DNA of 64,000 nucleotides. Source: Haploplasma modicum ATCC 29102 (GTDB lineage: Bacteria; Bacillota_I; Bacilli_A; Acholeplasmatales; Acholeplasmataceae). The position numbers were made by a program, and so were the translations under genes. Position 1 is the stretch's first letter. Each line of letters starts with the position of its first letter. Of the stretch, positions 15,916 through 25,049 are shown one piece after another. Under the pieces are notes generated by a model, which saw only the letters and a list, made by a program, of their open reading frames with translations, made no database searches and was not told the DNA's origin. Where the stretch lies: NCBI RefSeq assembly GCF_000687835.1, contig NZ_JHYB01000004.1, forward strand, positions 62,001-126,000, given 5' to 3'.

Positions 15916-17124
15916 CTAATTATCTTTAAATTTTACTTGACCATTCATTAATAATGGCAACAAGAAGTCTCGTAATGATGTCAATTCGTTTGATTGTTTT
16001 ATATTTGCAATAATTATTTCTCTTATTTTTATTTTATTAAATTTTTTTGCTATTTCTTCATTATATGGCAACATAAATTCCAATAAATCATCAGATGTTA
16101 TAACTGGCATTTTTGTTCCCTTAGAATTATTTATTGCGTATTTGAACATGTTTTCTGAAGTAAGTGTGAATAATGCTAAGTTGTAGTCTGATTCTTTTAT
16201 TACCTCATAGCAGTGTATTGTTCCAGCAACTGCACCATCATAAGAAGCAATCCCTGCTTTTCTTAAATATGGACGAATTGAACCAAATAATATATCTCCC
16301 TCTTTTACTGCAAAAAGATTTGTTTCAAAATCTTTACTCGAACTTGTATCATTGATTGAAATTGAATTTGATGGCATAATACTTAAATCATATGTTTTGG
16401 ACTCTTTATTGTAATCGTACACTCTATTTGTTTTCTTTACAATATTTTTTAGTTTAATAGTTTTCCACCCTTCTGGTATTTCTCGTTTTAGTTCTTCATT
16501 CCAAATCATCTTGCCGCCCGATGATTTATAAGGTTTACCCTCTTCATTTGGGAATTCAAATTGCAAGAACCAATAGTCGTATAAAGTTTTTGCCATTGTT
16601 TCTAATTCAGCATTAATCCTATTGTTGTTTCTAATTTTTATATCTAAACTATATAACAAGTTTGAAATTTTATCCTGTTCTTCTCTTGTTTTTAAGTCAA
16701 TATCAAAATTTTTTATATCGTCACTATTGAGGTTTTTTCTAACACCTGCTGCTAGTTTTCTTAAAGCTATATAACTATTTTTTAGCCAATAATAAACGTA
16801 TTTATAATTAGCTTTCTTATCATCAACAACTATGTTACAACAAGCCTGATTTGTACACATCTCTCTTCCTAAAATAGAAACATTACCTCTTGTTTTTCCT
16901 TCTCCATACATTGCAACAGATACAGTATTTTTTGGAAAAAGTTTGATAGATGTAGCATCTAGAGCTTGTTTTGAAATATATTCATTAGTGTCAGTTATTA
17001 TAAAATCGCCTAATTGTTCTGTTTTTAGCCAAGGTATTTCTCTTTTATTCCAAAACTCATTATTTGACCTTAAAGGAGTTAACCCACTACTGATTTGAAT
17101 AGCAATGTGATTTATTTTACTCAT
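15916..17124 (-). CDS. hsdS: type I restriction-modification specificity subunit HsdS
   Basis: 402 residues with two target recognition domains (about 1-140 and 220-345), each followed by a conserved helical spacer: TREEQDKISNLLYSLDIKIRNN after the first, and a shorter FNKIKIREIIIANIKQSNEL after the second. TRD1 begins LTPLRSNNEFWNKREIPWLK, the usual start of such domains. It sets the bipartite DNA target of the HsdM/HsdR complex. GGAGG lies upstream and it overlaps hsdM by 8 bases. Only one hsdS is present and there is no recombinase or inverted partial copy, so no sign of phase-variable shuffling. Confidence 0.9.
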   Translation of the reverse strand: MSKINHIAIQISSGLTPLRSNNEFWNKREIPWLKTEQLGDFIITDTNEYISKQALDATSIKLFPKNTVSVAMYGEGKTRGNVSILGREMCTNQACCNIVVDDKKANYKYVYYWLKNSYIALRKLAAGVRKNLNSDDIKNFDIDLKTREEQDKISNLLYSLDIKIRNNNRINAELETMAKTLYDYWFLQFEFPNEEGKPYKSSGGKMIWNEELKREIPEGWKTIKLKNIVKKTNRVYDYNKESKTYDLSIMPSNSISINDTSSSKDFETNLFAVKEGDILFGSIRPYLRKAGIASYDGAVAGTIHCYEVIKESDYNLALFTLTSENMFKYAINNSKGTKMPVITSDDLLEFMLPYNEEIAKKFNKIKIREIIIANIKQSNELTSLRDFLLPLLMNGQVKFKDN

Positions 17125-18775
17125 ACTTTATTGCCTCCAGTTGATTCATAATTTCATCTTCTAGAGATTTTCCTTCTTCAAATAATGAAAAAAGGTTTGC
17201 TTTATATGTATTCATCTTTGCTTCGAATTCTTCTGGAGTCAGTTCTACATATTCTATTTTTACGACAAAATATTGACCAGCACTAAAAGAATAGTTCTTT
17301 TCTTTAATTTGGTTATAAGTCACTGAAACAGCAAAATCGTCCTCAACTTTATGATTAATAAATACATTAACAATTCTATCTAATTCACCTTTTGAAAGAA
17401 CTGTTTTTTGGTTTTTACCAACTTTAACTTTTTCACCAAGTTTTGATGCATCCATTAATAATACTTCACCATTTGTGTTTGATTTATCGATAAATAGAAC
17501 AGATACATTCGTTCCTGTATTAGCAAAGATGTTTGATGGCATAGAAATTACACCACGAAGCCATTTATTATCAATAATTTGTTGTCTAATTGCTTTTTCA
17601 ATACCTGCTTGAGCAGTGATAAAGCCAGTAGGAACAACAATCGCAGCTTTTCCGCCATCTTTTAGTGAATATAAGATATGTTGAATAAAGCAAAGATAAA
17701 TTGCCATTGAGTCTTTTTTAGCATTTGGTATTTTAGGTACTCCTGCAAAGAATCTTGTAGTTTTTTCCCACTTAGTTTCAATTTTGTCTCTTGTAGATGA
17801 GAAGTCTGTTTTGAAAGGAGGATTTGAAGTGATATAATCAAACTTCTTTAATCCTGATGTGTCATCACCTTTTATTCTATAATGAGCTGGAGTCTCTAGT
17901 GTATCACCTTCAATAATGTTTTCTAGCGATTCTTTCAGGCTATTTAAAAGCATATTGATTCTTAAGAATCTTGATGATTTTTGAGAAATATCTTGTGTAT
18001 ATACTCTGGCTTTGTTTCCAAATTTTCCATCACCCAACTCATTTGCTAAGTGAAGAACTAAAGAACCAGATCCAGCAGATGGATCGTATATTTCATAAAT
18101 TTTATCTTCTACTGGTGACATATGTACCAATATTTTAGCAATAGCACTTGATAAAGCTTGAGGTGTGAAATATTCAGCATACTTTCCGCTTGCAACATTG
18201 TAGTTTTGGATGAGGTATTCAAAAATGGTACTAAAGAAGTCATAATTTCCTTCGATTGTTTCACCAAAGTCAAATCTGTCTCTAGTGATATATGAGAATA
18301 TGTTTCGTGCGAAAGCATTTCTTTTTGAAGCTTCAACCTTATCACAAATCTCTGTGAATAAAGGTTTCTTTTCACCACCAGCAGTTTCTACACTAAATGA
18401 CTGGTTTTCTTTGTAGTTTGATATTCTAACTAATGTTTTATCAAATTGGTCGTAAAAATTATCATCCTTAATGTGTTGTACTAGATAGTCAATTGTATCT
18501 TCATAATGGAATGCTACATCTTGTGGATATGCCGCATAGAAAGCATCAAGCATATCATCTTCATTCTTAATAACTGATTGATAGTCTAAGCCAGTATCCT
18601 TACAGAACTTGCGAAGATTAGCCATGAACTTGTCATTTAAGAACTTATAAAGGAATACAGAAGTAACAACAACTTCTTCATAAGCAGTGTTGGATAATCC
18701 ATTGGTAGAACATAAACCTTGAAGGTCATCAATAATGGATTTTATATTTTTCTCTAATTCTACATAATTTTGCAT
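17117..18775 (-). CDS. hsdM: type I restriction-modification DNA methyltransferase HsdM
   Basis: 552 residues. N-terminal helical HsdM_N domain (1-150), then the N6-adenine methyltransferase core with the AdoMet motif DPSAGSGS at about 231-238 and catalytic NPPF at about 318-321, and a C-terminal helical part that contacts HsdS. It methylates adenine at the site chosen by HsdS and forms the M2S1 complex. GGAGGAAT precedes the ATG. It follows hsdR by 12 bases. All key motifs are intact, so it should be active. Confidence 0.95.
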   Translation of the reverse strand: MQNYVELEKNIKSIIDDLQGLCSTNGLSNTAYEEVVVTSVFLYKFLNDKFMANLRKFCKDTGLDYQSVIKNEDDMLDAFYAAYPQDVAFHYEDTIDYLVQHIKDDNFYDQFDKTLVRISNYKENQSFSVETAGGEKKPLFTEICDKVEASKRNAFARNIFSYITRDRFDFGETIEGNYDFFSTIFEYLIQNYNVASGKYAEYFTPQALSSAIAKILVHMSPVEDKIYEIYDPSAGSGSLVLHLANELGDGKFGNKARVYTQDISQKSSRFLRINMLLNSLKESLENIIEGDTLETPAHYRIKGDDTSGLKKFDYITSNPPFKTDFSSTRDKIETKWEKTTRFFAGVPKIPNAKKDSMAIYLCFIQHILYSLKDGGKAAIVVPTGFITAQAGIEKAIRQQIIDNKWLRGVISMPSNIFANTGTNVSVLFIDKSNTNGEVLLMDASKLGEKVKVGKNQKTVLSKGELDRIVNVFINHKVEDDFAVSVTYNQIKEKNYSFSAGQYFVVKIEYVELTPEEFEAKMNTYKANLFSLFEEGKSLEDEIMNQLEAIKYE

Positions 18776-18787
18776 ATTATATTCCTC

Positions 18788-21700
18788 CTAAATGCTCTCT
18801 TTATAAAGTAATAAGTTCACATATAACATTTCAAGTATATCGTCATATGAGTCTTTTACTTTCTTGAATAGTTTTTCTTTGATTAAGAGAACAGTTATCT
18901 TTGCTTTTGTGGCATCAACGAATCCTTTTTTACCTTGAATAACTAATGCATCATCGTAAATAGTATCCTTAATATTATCGTAAATCGCTTTTAAGAGACT
19001 TTCAATATCTGATCTATCTATGTTTGTTTCTAAAACAGCATCACTTAAAGTCTTGACGAATGCAAAACTTCCCCCATAAGCTTGAGATAAACGATCATTT
19101 TCTTCATTTATTCTTTTTGCTTCTTCTAATGCAGCTCTTAATTCTTCAGATAATTCATCAATCGTTGCATAGTCAAATACTTGAAGTTTTTCAAATATCT
19201 TTTTGAGTAAATCTTCTAATTTTTGAATCTTAATATCTTTCTTGTTCTTGTTCTTTTGAACTTCTCTTTGAAGATCAGTTAAAACATCCTTAACTTTACT
19301 AAAATCCTCATCTTTAAGCATAAACTTGCCTAAATCAAGAATCGTGATTTTGGTTTTGATAAACTCATAAACAACTTTAATAACTTCTTCGTTATTCATA
19401 ATATCAAGAGTATCAATAACCTTGCTTGATAAATTAATAAATGAAATTCTGTTATTAACAGCTTTTAAGTATTTGTTAACTTTGTCATCATCAATTAGTT
19501 TTGAATATTCTTCTGCTCTTGAAAGTTTGAATTCGACAGAGCAATCTTTAACACCTGTTAATAACTTTCTAATCTTTAATAGTGCATCCTTATTAAAGTA
19601 TTGCATCATATTAACAAACGTTTCAATATTATCAGTAGGAATAAACTGTTTAAGTTCGGCTGTAATCTTATCTAATTTTCTCTTGATATCTTCTTTGTCA
19701 ACAACAAGACCAGATAATGAAACTTCATCATCGCCATCTTCATTCATATCAGCTTCCAGTTCTTTAATGTAAGCATCAAGGGTATTGTTATATTCTTTCT
19801 CAATGTCTACAAAGTCTACGATATAACCATATTGGTAAACCTTACCTGTAGGACTCTTATATGGTCTATTAACACGTGAGATCGTTTGAAGTAAGCTTTG
19901 TGCTTTTGGTCCTCTTAGAAGATACATCTTTTTTAGTCTCTTAACATCATATCCCGTAGTAAGCATGTAATGAACAACTAAAATATCAGGGAAACCACTT
20001 TCTCTAAAGTTTATTTGATGTTGTTTATTCAATACACTCTGAATGGCATTATTTTCGCTATCAGACATTACTAATCCACTAGTTAATTTACTGTTATTCT
20101 TAAACCATTCATTGATTTTTCTTGCTTGCTCATTTGAACGACATACAATCATTACACCAATTGTGTTATCAGTGTTTACTAGTCTGAATTGTCTGAAGTC
20201 TTTTTCAATATATTTTGAAACACCTTCAATATAGTCGTCTGATTCATACACATCTTTACTTTCTAGGTTTTGGTTTTCGATATCTAAATTTTCTTTAATT
20301 TCAGCTTTGGCAGCTGTGTCTATTTGCTCTTTTTTAATTCTTAATGTATAACCATCAGCAATTGATTTGTCATAGAAATATTTATGAATGTAATCACCAA
20401 ACTTAAGGTTAGAACGTTCTTTCTTCGTTAATAAAGGTGTCCCGGTCATGGCAATATAAATACCATTTGAATCACAGGTCATTAGGTTTTTAAAAAACTC
20501 ACCATGAACGTTATAAGATCTATGAGCTTCATCAACAAAAAATATTCTTTGAACTTTTACATTGTATACATTTTCGATGACTGGCATCTTTGATTCTTCC
20601 ATTAGCTTATGGATGTTAACAATACATATAGTACCAATGCCATCATTATCTTCATCAAGTGGTTTCTTAAGTTCTTTGGCAAATTCATTCCTACTTGAAA
20701 CGTTAGTTACTGTAAAACCTCTATTTGTAAATTCTGTAGTTGCCTGTGTCATCAAATCAAGTCTATCAACGATAAAGAAAAATCTAGTATTCACATTCTT
20801 TTTGGCAAAGAAATCAGTGATAACTTTTAGTGAGTATGCTGAAAGAGCAGTCTTACCAGAACCTTGAGTGTGCCAGATAATACCATTCTTATCTTCTCCG
20901 CTAAATCTTTTGATAATAGCTCTAGTAGCAAAGAACTGAGGATATCTCATGATGTGCTTTTGTTTAATTGGAATTTCCTCTTGTACGTTCGTAGTAGCAT
21001 TACGTACTTTCTTAATTTCAGTTAGGAACATGATGCCATAACGAAGCATGTATAAAACTCTCTCTTTATCAAATAAAGAAGTTATAAATCTATTACAAGG
21101 TGTTAAATCAGATAGATTGGTATTAAATTCTGGTGTATCAGTTTCATCTGGATTATATCCACCATCTCTAACGACATATTTAATTGTTGTTTCATCGATT
21201 TCTTTTAGTTTGTATTTGGAATGGTACTCTTTGATATCTTCTCTAAAGAATGAGAATGTTGTGCTTTGTCCATTAGGAGTTGTATAGAATGAACCTGCTT
21301 TAACTTCATCAGCAATGTCATCATCAGCATCTTCATATTCCATGTTATTTGAGAAAGAGATAAGTTGAATTAAATTAAAGTACTTTTTATAGTCATCATT
21401 CTTTAATCTCTTATTGATCATTCGTTCAAACTCAACTTGAATTCCACCACTGTTATCAGGGTGCTTAACTTCCAAGAATGCTAAAGGCATACCGTTGATT
21501 AGAATACTAATGTCAGGTCTAAATGAACCTTCTTCTGTTCCTTCTTTAATACTAAAAGGTAATTCATTAACAACAGCAAAATCATTGTTATTAAAGTCAT
21601 CCAAGTCTAATAGTCGAATTGAATATTCAGATGAAAGTAGTCTCTTATAGAACTCTTTACCTAAATCGTTATTTTTGATTAATGTGTTAATTTCAGCTAA

Positions 21701-21892
21701 AAGCGAGAACAATTCGTCATTTGATATTGCTCTTTTATTTATTCTTTCTATTGCGATTTTAAATCTATCTATAAAAATTTTAGTTTCAAAGTCAACCCTA
21801 GCACCTTTTAATGTTTGATATTCATATCCTAATTTTAAAAATTGAATGGTTGCTGGAAATTTCACTCTTGTATCTTCATTAAAATGTAACAT
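18788..21892 (-). CDS. hsdR: type I restriction enzyme HsdR
   Basis: 1034 residues, EcoR124I-like. N-terminal PD-(D/E)XK nuclease with D127 (RPDIS) and E141/K143 (LEVKH), then SF2 translocase with Walker A GSGKT at about 344-348, DEAH at 454-457 (VDEAHRS), MTGTP, and QTISRVNRPY late in the motor; a helical C-terminal region binds the methyltransferase. It translocates and cuts unmethylated DNA. The start ATG shares one base with the stop of the XRE gene (TAATG). Motifs are complete and the gene looks functional. Confidence 0.95.
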   Translation of the reverse strand: MLHFNEDTRVKFPATIQFLKLGYEYQTLKGARVDFETKIFIDRFKIAIERINKRAISNDELFSLLAEINTLIKNNDLGKEFYKRLLSSEYSIRLLDLDDFNNNDFAVVNELPFSIKEGTEEGSFRPDISILINGMPLAFLEVKHPDNSGGIQVEFERMINKRLKNDDYKKYFNLIQLISFSNNMEYEDADDDIADEVKAGSFYTTPNGQSTTFSFFREDIKEYHSKYKLKEIDETTIKYVVRDGGYNPDETDTPEFNTNLSDLTPCNRFITSLFDKERVLYMLRYGIMFLTEIKKVRNATTNVQEEIPIKQKHIMRYPQFFATRAIIKRFSGEDKNGIIWHTQGSGKTALSAYSLKVITDFFAKKNVNTRFFFIVDRLDLMTQATTEFTNRGFTVTNVSSRNEFAKELKKPLDEDNDGIGTICIVNIHKLMEESKMPVIENVYNVKVQRIFFVDEAHRSYNVHGEFFKNLMTCDSNGIYIAMTGTPLLTKKERSNLKFGDYIHKYFYDKSIADGYTLRIKKEQIDTAAKAEIKENLDIENQNLESKDVYESDDYIEGVSKYIEKDFRQFRLVNTDNTIGVMIVCRSNEQARKINEWFKNNSKLTSGLVMSDSENNAIQSVLNKQHQINFRESGFPDILVVHYMLTTGYDVKRLKKMYLLRGPKAQSLLQTISRVNRPYKSPTGKVYQYGYIVDFVDIEKEYNNTLDAYIKELEADMNEDGDDEVSLSGLVVDKEDIKRKLDKITAELKQFIPTDNIETFVNMMQYFNKDALLKIRKLLTGVKDCSVEFKLSRAEEYSKLIDDDKVNKYLKAVNNRISFINLSSKVIDTLDIMNNEEVIKVVYEFIKTKITILDLGKFMLKDEDFSKVKDVLTDLQREVQKNKNKKDIKIQKLEDLLKKIFEKLQVFDYATIDELSEELRAALEEAKRINEENDRLSQAYGGSFAFVKTLSDAVLETNIDRSDIESLLKAIYDNIKDTIYDDALVIQGKKGFVDATKAKITVLLIKEKLFKKVKDSYDDILEMLYVNLLLYKESI

Positions 21893-22089
21893 TATTCCTT
21901 ATCCTCCAAATCAATATTATTTGCTTTACATAATTCAACAATTTTTCTTTTGATCTTAGTTGTGGGTTCATGTTTTCCTGTTTCCCATCTATTAATTGAT
22001 GCAAAGGAAACGCCTAAAAGAGCTGCTAACTCTTCTTGAGTGATAATCAGCTTTTCTCTTATCTCTTTTACTAATTTCTTATAGTTCAT
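21892..22089 (-). CDS. XRE-family control protein of the type I RM operon
   Basis: 65 residues, a single Cro/C1-type helix-turn-helix: TQEELAALLGVSFASINRWETGKHEPT at about 17-43. ATG 22089 is preferred because AGGTGA lies six bases upstream; a longer frame of 22 more codons lacks a ribosome site and runs through the promoter region. It is the first gene of XRE-hsdR-hsdM-hsdS-DUF2971 and overlaps hsdR by one base. By analogy with controller proteins it probably times restriction and methylation, acting on repeats found upstream. Confidence 0.85.
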   Translation of the reverse strand: MNYKKLVKEIREKLIITQEELAALLGVSFASINRWETGKHEPTTKIKRKIVELCKANNIDLEDKE

Positions 22090-22200
22090 AATATTCACCT
22101 TTTTGCTTGTAACCGTCTTGTAATTAGTATAGCACTTTTTTATCAAATCGTCCATAATTTATTAAATAAACTGTCGATTTAAATCATATTTTTCTCAAAT

Positions 22201-22248
22201 CGTTCAAAAGTTGAGTAATCGTTCAAAACTAGCCCTAAACGTTCAAAA
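22201..22248 (-). repeat. three phased TTTTGAACG repeats upstream of the RM operon
   Basis: CGTTCAAAA (plus strand) occurs at 22201-22209, 22220-22228 and 22240-22248, with start-to-start distances of 19 and 20 bases, close to two helix turns. They lie 110-160 bases upstream of the XRE start. The likely use is as operator sites for the XRE protein, but they could belong to another regulator. Confidence 0.55.
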
Positions 22249-22349
22249 GTTATATATAAAATAAAAAAGAGACCAGAAAATAGCCTTAAATCTGACTACT
22301 ACTGATCTCCTAAAAACTGGTGGATAGGAGTTTTATCACTTTCTGCCAA

Positions 22350-22383
22350 CAAAAAAAGGCTTGACACTAATTGTATCAAACCT
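22350..22383 (-). terminator. terminator downstream of fic
   Basis: Minus-strand eleven-pair stem AGGTTTGATAC / GTGTCAAGCCT (with G-U pairs), loop AATTA, then seven Ts. It separates fic from the RM operon, so the two are independent transcripts. Confidence 0.85.
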
Positions 22384-22443
22384 ATTCATTCAATATGTGC
22401 CTGTAGACCTATTTTGATACATTACAACACCCCCACCAAAATT

Positions 22444-22478
22444 TACTACACCCCTAACGTTTTTTACTACACCCCTAA
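22444..22478 (-). repeat. tandem 14-mer repeat between fic and its terminator
   Basis: TACTACACCCCTAA (plus strand) is repeated at 22444-22457 and 22465-22478, 21 bases apart, with a poorer third copy near 22425. On the minus strand one frame reads RGVVKNVRGVVNFGGGVV with no start codon, so it may be a scrap of coding sequence from a lost replication or mobility gene. The gap 22090-22527 holds these, the terminator and the XRE operator repeats. Confidence 0.4.
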
Positions 22479-22527
22479 ATTGATGGCTTTGTTATCAAAT
22501 TTATTTTGTTAACGATATCTTTACATA

Positions 22528-23445
22528 TCAAAACAACGATAACCATAAGTTAGATGACTCAATTACTAAATCATTTATCAATTTAATAAAGTTGGTATAG
22601 TCTTTTGTAGTATGTGCATAATCAAGTGAATCATAATATGTTAATCTGTTTTCATTTTTTATAATGACTGGTGTAAATCCGTTTTTCATCAAAACAAAAT
22701 TGAGTAGTAGTCTTGCTGTTCTTCCATTTCCATCAATAAAAGGGTGAATCTTTACAAATTCACCATGAAGTAATGCTGCTTGAACTACAGGATGATATTT
22801 ATTCCAAGAATGGTTAAAATCATAAATTAATTTTTCCATTAGTGTATATAATTGTTCATGTTTTGGTGGCACATGGCTTGCCCCGCTAATAATTACGTTT
22901 GAATTACGATACTTTCCAGCATATTCATCATTAATCTGTTTTAATATAATCGCGTGTATACTTTTAATATCCCATTCCGTCAATATAGAATCTGCTCTAA
23001 CAAGTTCTTCTAAAAATATAATCGCTTCTTTGTGATTAATAGCTTCCAAATGTTCAACAACACTTTTACCACCAATAGTAATACCTTCTAAAACTACTTT
23101 GGTTTCATAAAGGGTCAAAGTACTTCCCTCAATAGCATTAGAGTTATATGTCCAATCAACAATAAGACTCTCTCTAAGTGATTTGCTGGTGTTTATATCT
23201 AAGGGCCTTTTAGAGTCTATTTTGGTTTTAAGTGAATCAACAACACTAAAATTAAAATCTAATCCTCTAAAATCAAATATTGTTTTTTCTCTTAGATCAA
23301 CCGGTTTATTAGCATCTATTGGTATCATCCAATTTCTTCCAGTTTTAATTGCGCCTTCAATTCTGCCTTCGTTTAGCAAGACTCTAATTCTTCTATCGCT
23401 AATACCCCATTTAATACTTGCCTCACTAGTTGTCATATATTTCAT
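22528..23445 (-). CDS. Fic family AMP transferase with N-terminal HTH and inhibitory helix
   Basis: 305 residues. Residues 1-45 form an excisionase/MerR-like helix-turn-helix (TTSEASIKWGISDRRIRVLLNEGRIEGA). The autoinhibitory motif (S/T)xxxE(G/N) is present as SNAIEG at 102-107, upstream of the Fic core, making it a class II Fic protein. The Fic motif HPFIDGNGRTAR lies at 234-245 with catalytic H234 and full nucleotide-binding loop. The family transfers AMP to a Ser, Thr or Tyr of a target protein. ATG 23445 is chosen with AAGAGGTGG upstream. It has its own promoter and terminator and sits next to the RM operon. Confidence 0.9.
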   Translation of the reverse strand: MKYMTTSEASIKWGISDRRIRVLLNEGRIEGAIKTGRNWMIPIDANKPVDLREKTIFDFRGLDFNFSVVDSLKTKIDSKRPLDINTSKSLRESLIVDWTYNSNAIEGSTLTLYETKVVLEGITIGGKSVVEHLEAINHKEAIIFLEELVRADSILTEWDIKSIHAIILKQINDEYAGKYRNSNVIISGASHVPPKHEQLYTLMEKLIYDFNHSWNKYHPVVQAALLHGEFVKIHPFIDGNGRTARLLLNFVLMKNGFTPVIIKNENRLTYYDSLDYAHTTKDYTNFIKLINDLVIESSNLWLSLF

Positions 23446-23467
23446 ATTAACCACCTCTTATACTTAT

Positions 23468-23496
23468 ATAATATACCGTTATCGGAATAATGTCAA
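23468..23496 (-). promoter_or_regulatory. fic promoter with inverted repeat in the spacer
   Basis: Minus-strand -35 TTGACA (23496-23491), 17-base spacer, -10 TATTAT (23473-23468). The spacer contains CCG-ATAA-CGG (23485-23476), a small inverted repeat well placed for autorepression by the HTH of the Fic protein. Confidence 0.8.
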
Positions 23497-23571
23497 TTGT
23501 TTTATTTAAAAATAAATAACTTTGTTAAACGGTTTTTTCACTTACATCATATAAGATGAAATTGTTGAAAA

Positions 23572-24642
23572 TTATATATATGAATTTATTGATATTACTT
23601 GATACCCTGCAAATATATTATTGTCAAACTTTTGAATCATATAATTATAAATGTTATCAAAATCATCATGTTGCACTGTTATTTTATTTAAGTATCCATT
23701 ATTATTTTTGTCTTTCTTAGTTTCGATAATAATAAAATATATTGTGTCCAGATCTAATGTTAGTTCATCAATATTTGTTAACACCGTTTCTTTAATCAAT
23801 ACATTATCTAAGTTATACTCATATAATTTTGAGAAAATTACCTCATTAACCTTCTCTACTTCAATATTAAAGTTATACTCAAATTTTAATATTTCATTAT
23901 AATAGATAGAAAAGTTCTTTGAATATTTAGATAAGTTTCCTAAATAAATATTGTTAGTATCAAACTCTAAATAATAATTATTACTCTCTATATTGTAAAT
24001 AATGTAAGTGATATTTAAATAATTATAATTATTCGTATCTTTTATAAATATTTTAGAAAATATGGTTTCTTTATTTTCTGAGTAATCAGTAGTGCTATAA
24101 TAAATTTTATTATCATGTAAAGTTTTAATGTTATTGTAAAGCTTAATGTATTGAAAAGGATAGTCTTTTGACTCTAAAAAATTATCAAAGGCAACATATT
24201 TATCATCATAATTACGATAATGTTCTAAACCGTCAGCATCAAGTATTGCATAGCCAACAACAGTTTCTGTTAACGGTACTTTTGGAAGAGTCGGAACCCC
24301 AGATAAATTATTCAAACGATTGTTAAATATTATTATTGAAGATATTATAACAATAATTAAAGAAGCTAGTCCTATACTAACATATAAGAAAAGGCTTCTA
24401 TTTTTTGTTTTAATATTAGAGTAGTTATCAATTGACATTAATGCTAATTCTTCTTCATCTAATAAATCGCTAATTTTAACATTAAAAATTTCGCATATTA
24501 ATTCTATGCTTTGCTTTGTTGGATATGACAAACCGTTTTCCCATTTAGAAATTGATTGTCTTGAAATGTGAATTTTATTTGCTATTTCTTCTTGAGTATA
24601 ATTATTTTCTATTCGCAAGTCTTTAATTTTATTTTTAAACAT
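23572..24642 (-). CDS. membrane-anchored XRE-family regulator
   Basis: 356 residues. N-terminal Cro/C1 helix-turn-helix at about 10-65 (TQEEIANKIHISRQSISKWENGLSYPT), a single membrane segment at about 85-107 (LFLYVSIGLASLIIVIISSIIIF), then about 245 residues outside the membrane, Asn/Tyr/Asp-rich and unlike any domain I know. ATG 24642 has AAGGAAGTGA upstream. The layout is that of a one-component membrane sensor that links an outside signal to a promoter. Targets are unknown. It stands alone between fic and tRNA-Ser. Confidence 0.75.
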   Translation of the reverse strand: MFKNKIKDLRIENNYTQEEIANKIHISRQSISKWENGLSYPTKQSIELICEIFNVKISDLLDEEELALMSIDNYSNIKTKNRSLFLYVSIGLASLIIVIISSIIIFNNRLNNLSGVPTLPKVPLTETVVGYAILDADGLEHYRNYDDKYVAFDNFLESKDYPFQYIKLYNNIKTLHDNKIYYSTTDYSENKETIFSKIFIKDTNNYNYLNITYIIYNIESNNYYLEFDTNNIYLGNLSKYSKNFSIYYNEILKFEYNFNIEVEKVNEVIFSKLYEYNLDNVLIKETVLTNIDELTLDLDTIYFIIIETKKDKNNNGYLNKITVQHDDFDNIYNYMIQKFDNNIFAGYQVISINSYI

Positions 24643-24861
24643 CGTTAAATCACTTCCTTCGTTGATATTATACCTTACTAAATTATTTTTCAAACATGAT
24701 TCTATGAACTTTATGATTGCAACCAGTTGCACTTAACATATAATCGTTAAATTGTAATAGCTATTTTAATAGTATTATTTTTAAATTAGTAAAAATAGAT
24801 TAAAAATTTGCTTTTTCATTGATTTTCCGTTGTTTTTTAACTGTTTTTGACTAAAAACGAT

Positions 24862-24896
24862 AAAAAAAGTCCAATACTTGATGAAGTATCAGACTA
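24862..24896 (-). terminator. terminator downstream of tRNA-Ser
   Basis: Minus-strand stem built from AGTC-TGATACTT and AAGTATTG-GACT around loop CATC, followed by seven Ts. It lies 13 bases after the tRNA 3' end. Confidence 0.8.
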
Positions 24897-24908
24897 ATGC
24901 TTTACTAA

Positions 24909-24997
24909 TGGCGGAGGAAGGGGGATTCGAACCCCCGCACCTATTACAGCCTACTAGCTTTCCAAGCCAGCCCCTTCAGCCACTTGGGTATTCCTCC
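24909..24997 (-). tRNA. tRNA-Ser (anticodon GGA)
   Basis: Read on the minus strand: acceptor GGAGGAA pairs with TTCCTCC, followed by an encoded GCCA end. The anticodon stem CTGGC / GCTAG closes the loop TTGGAAA, giving anticodon GGA. A long variable arm of about 18 bases and a GGTTCGAATCC T-arm confirm a class II serine tRNA. Length 89. It marks the right border of the accessory island, with its 3' end facing the island. No second copy of its 3' end was seen as an attachment site. Confidence 0.97.
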
Positions 24998-25049
24998 ATA
25001 AGCACTATTATTTAGTGCTCTTATAAATTATAGCATATTTTATTAAATA

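Noticed and set aside
15916-17124. Phase-variable hsdS
   Set aside because: No second hsdS, inverted partial copy or recombinase was found in the window.
24909-24997. Direct repeat of the tRNA-Ser 3' end as an island attachment site
   Set aside because: I searched by eye for the GGATTCGAAC-containing segment elsewhere in the island and saw none.
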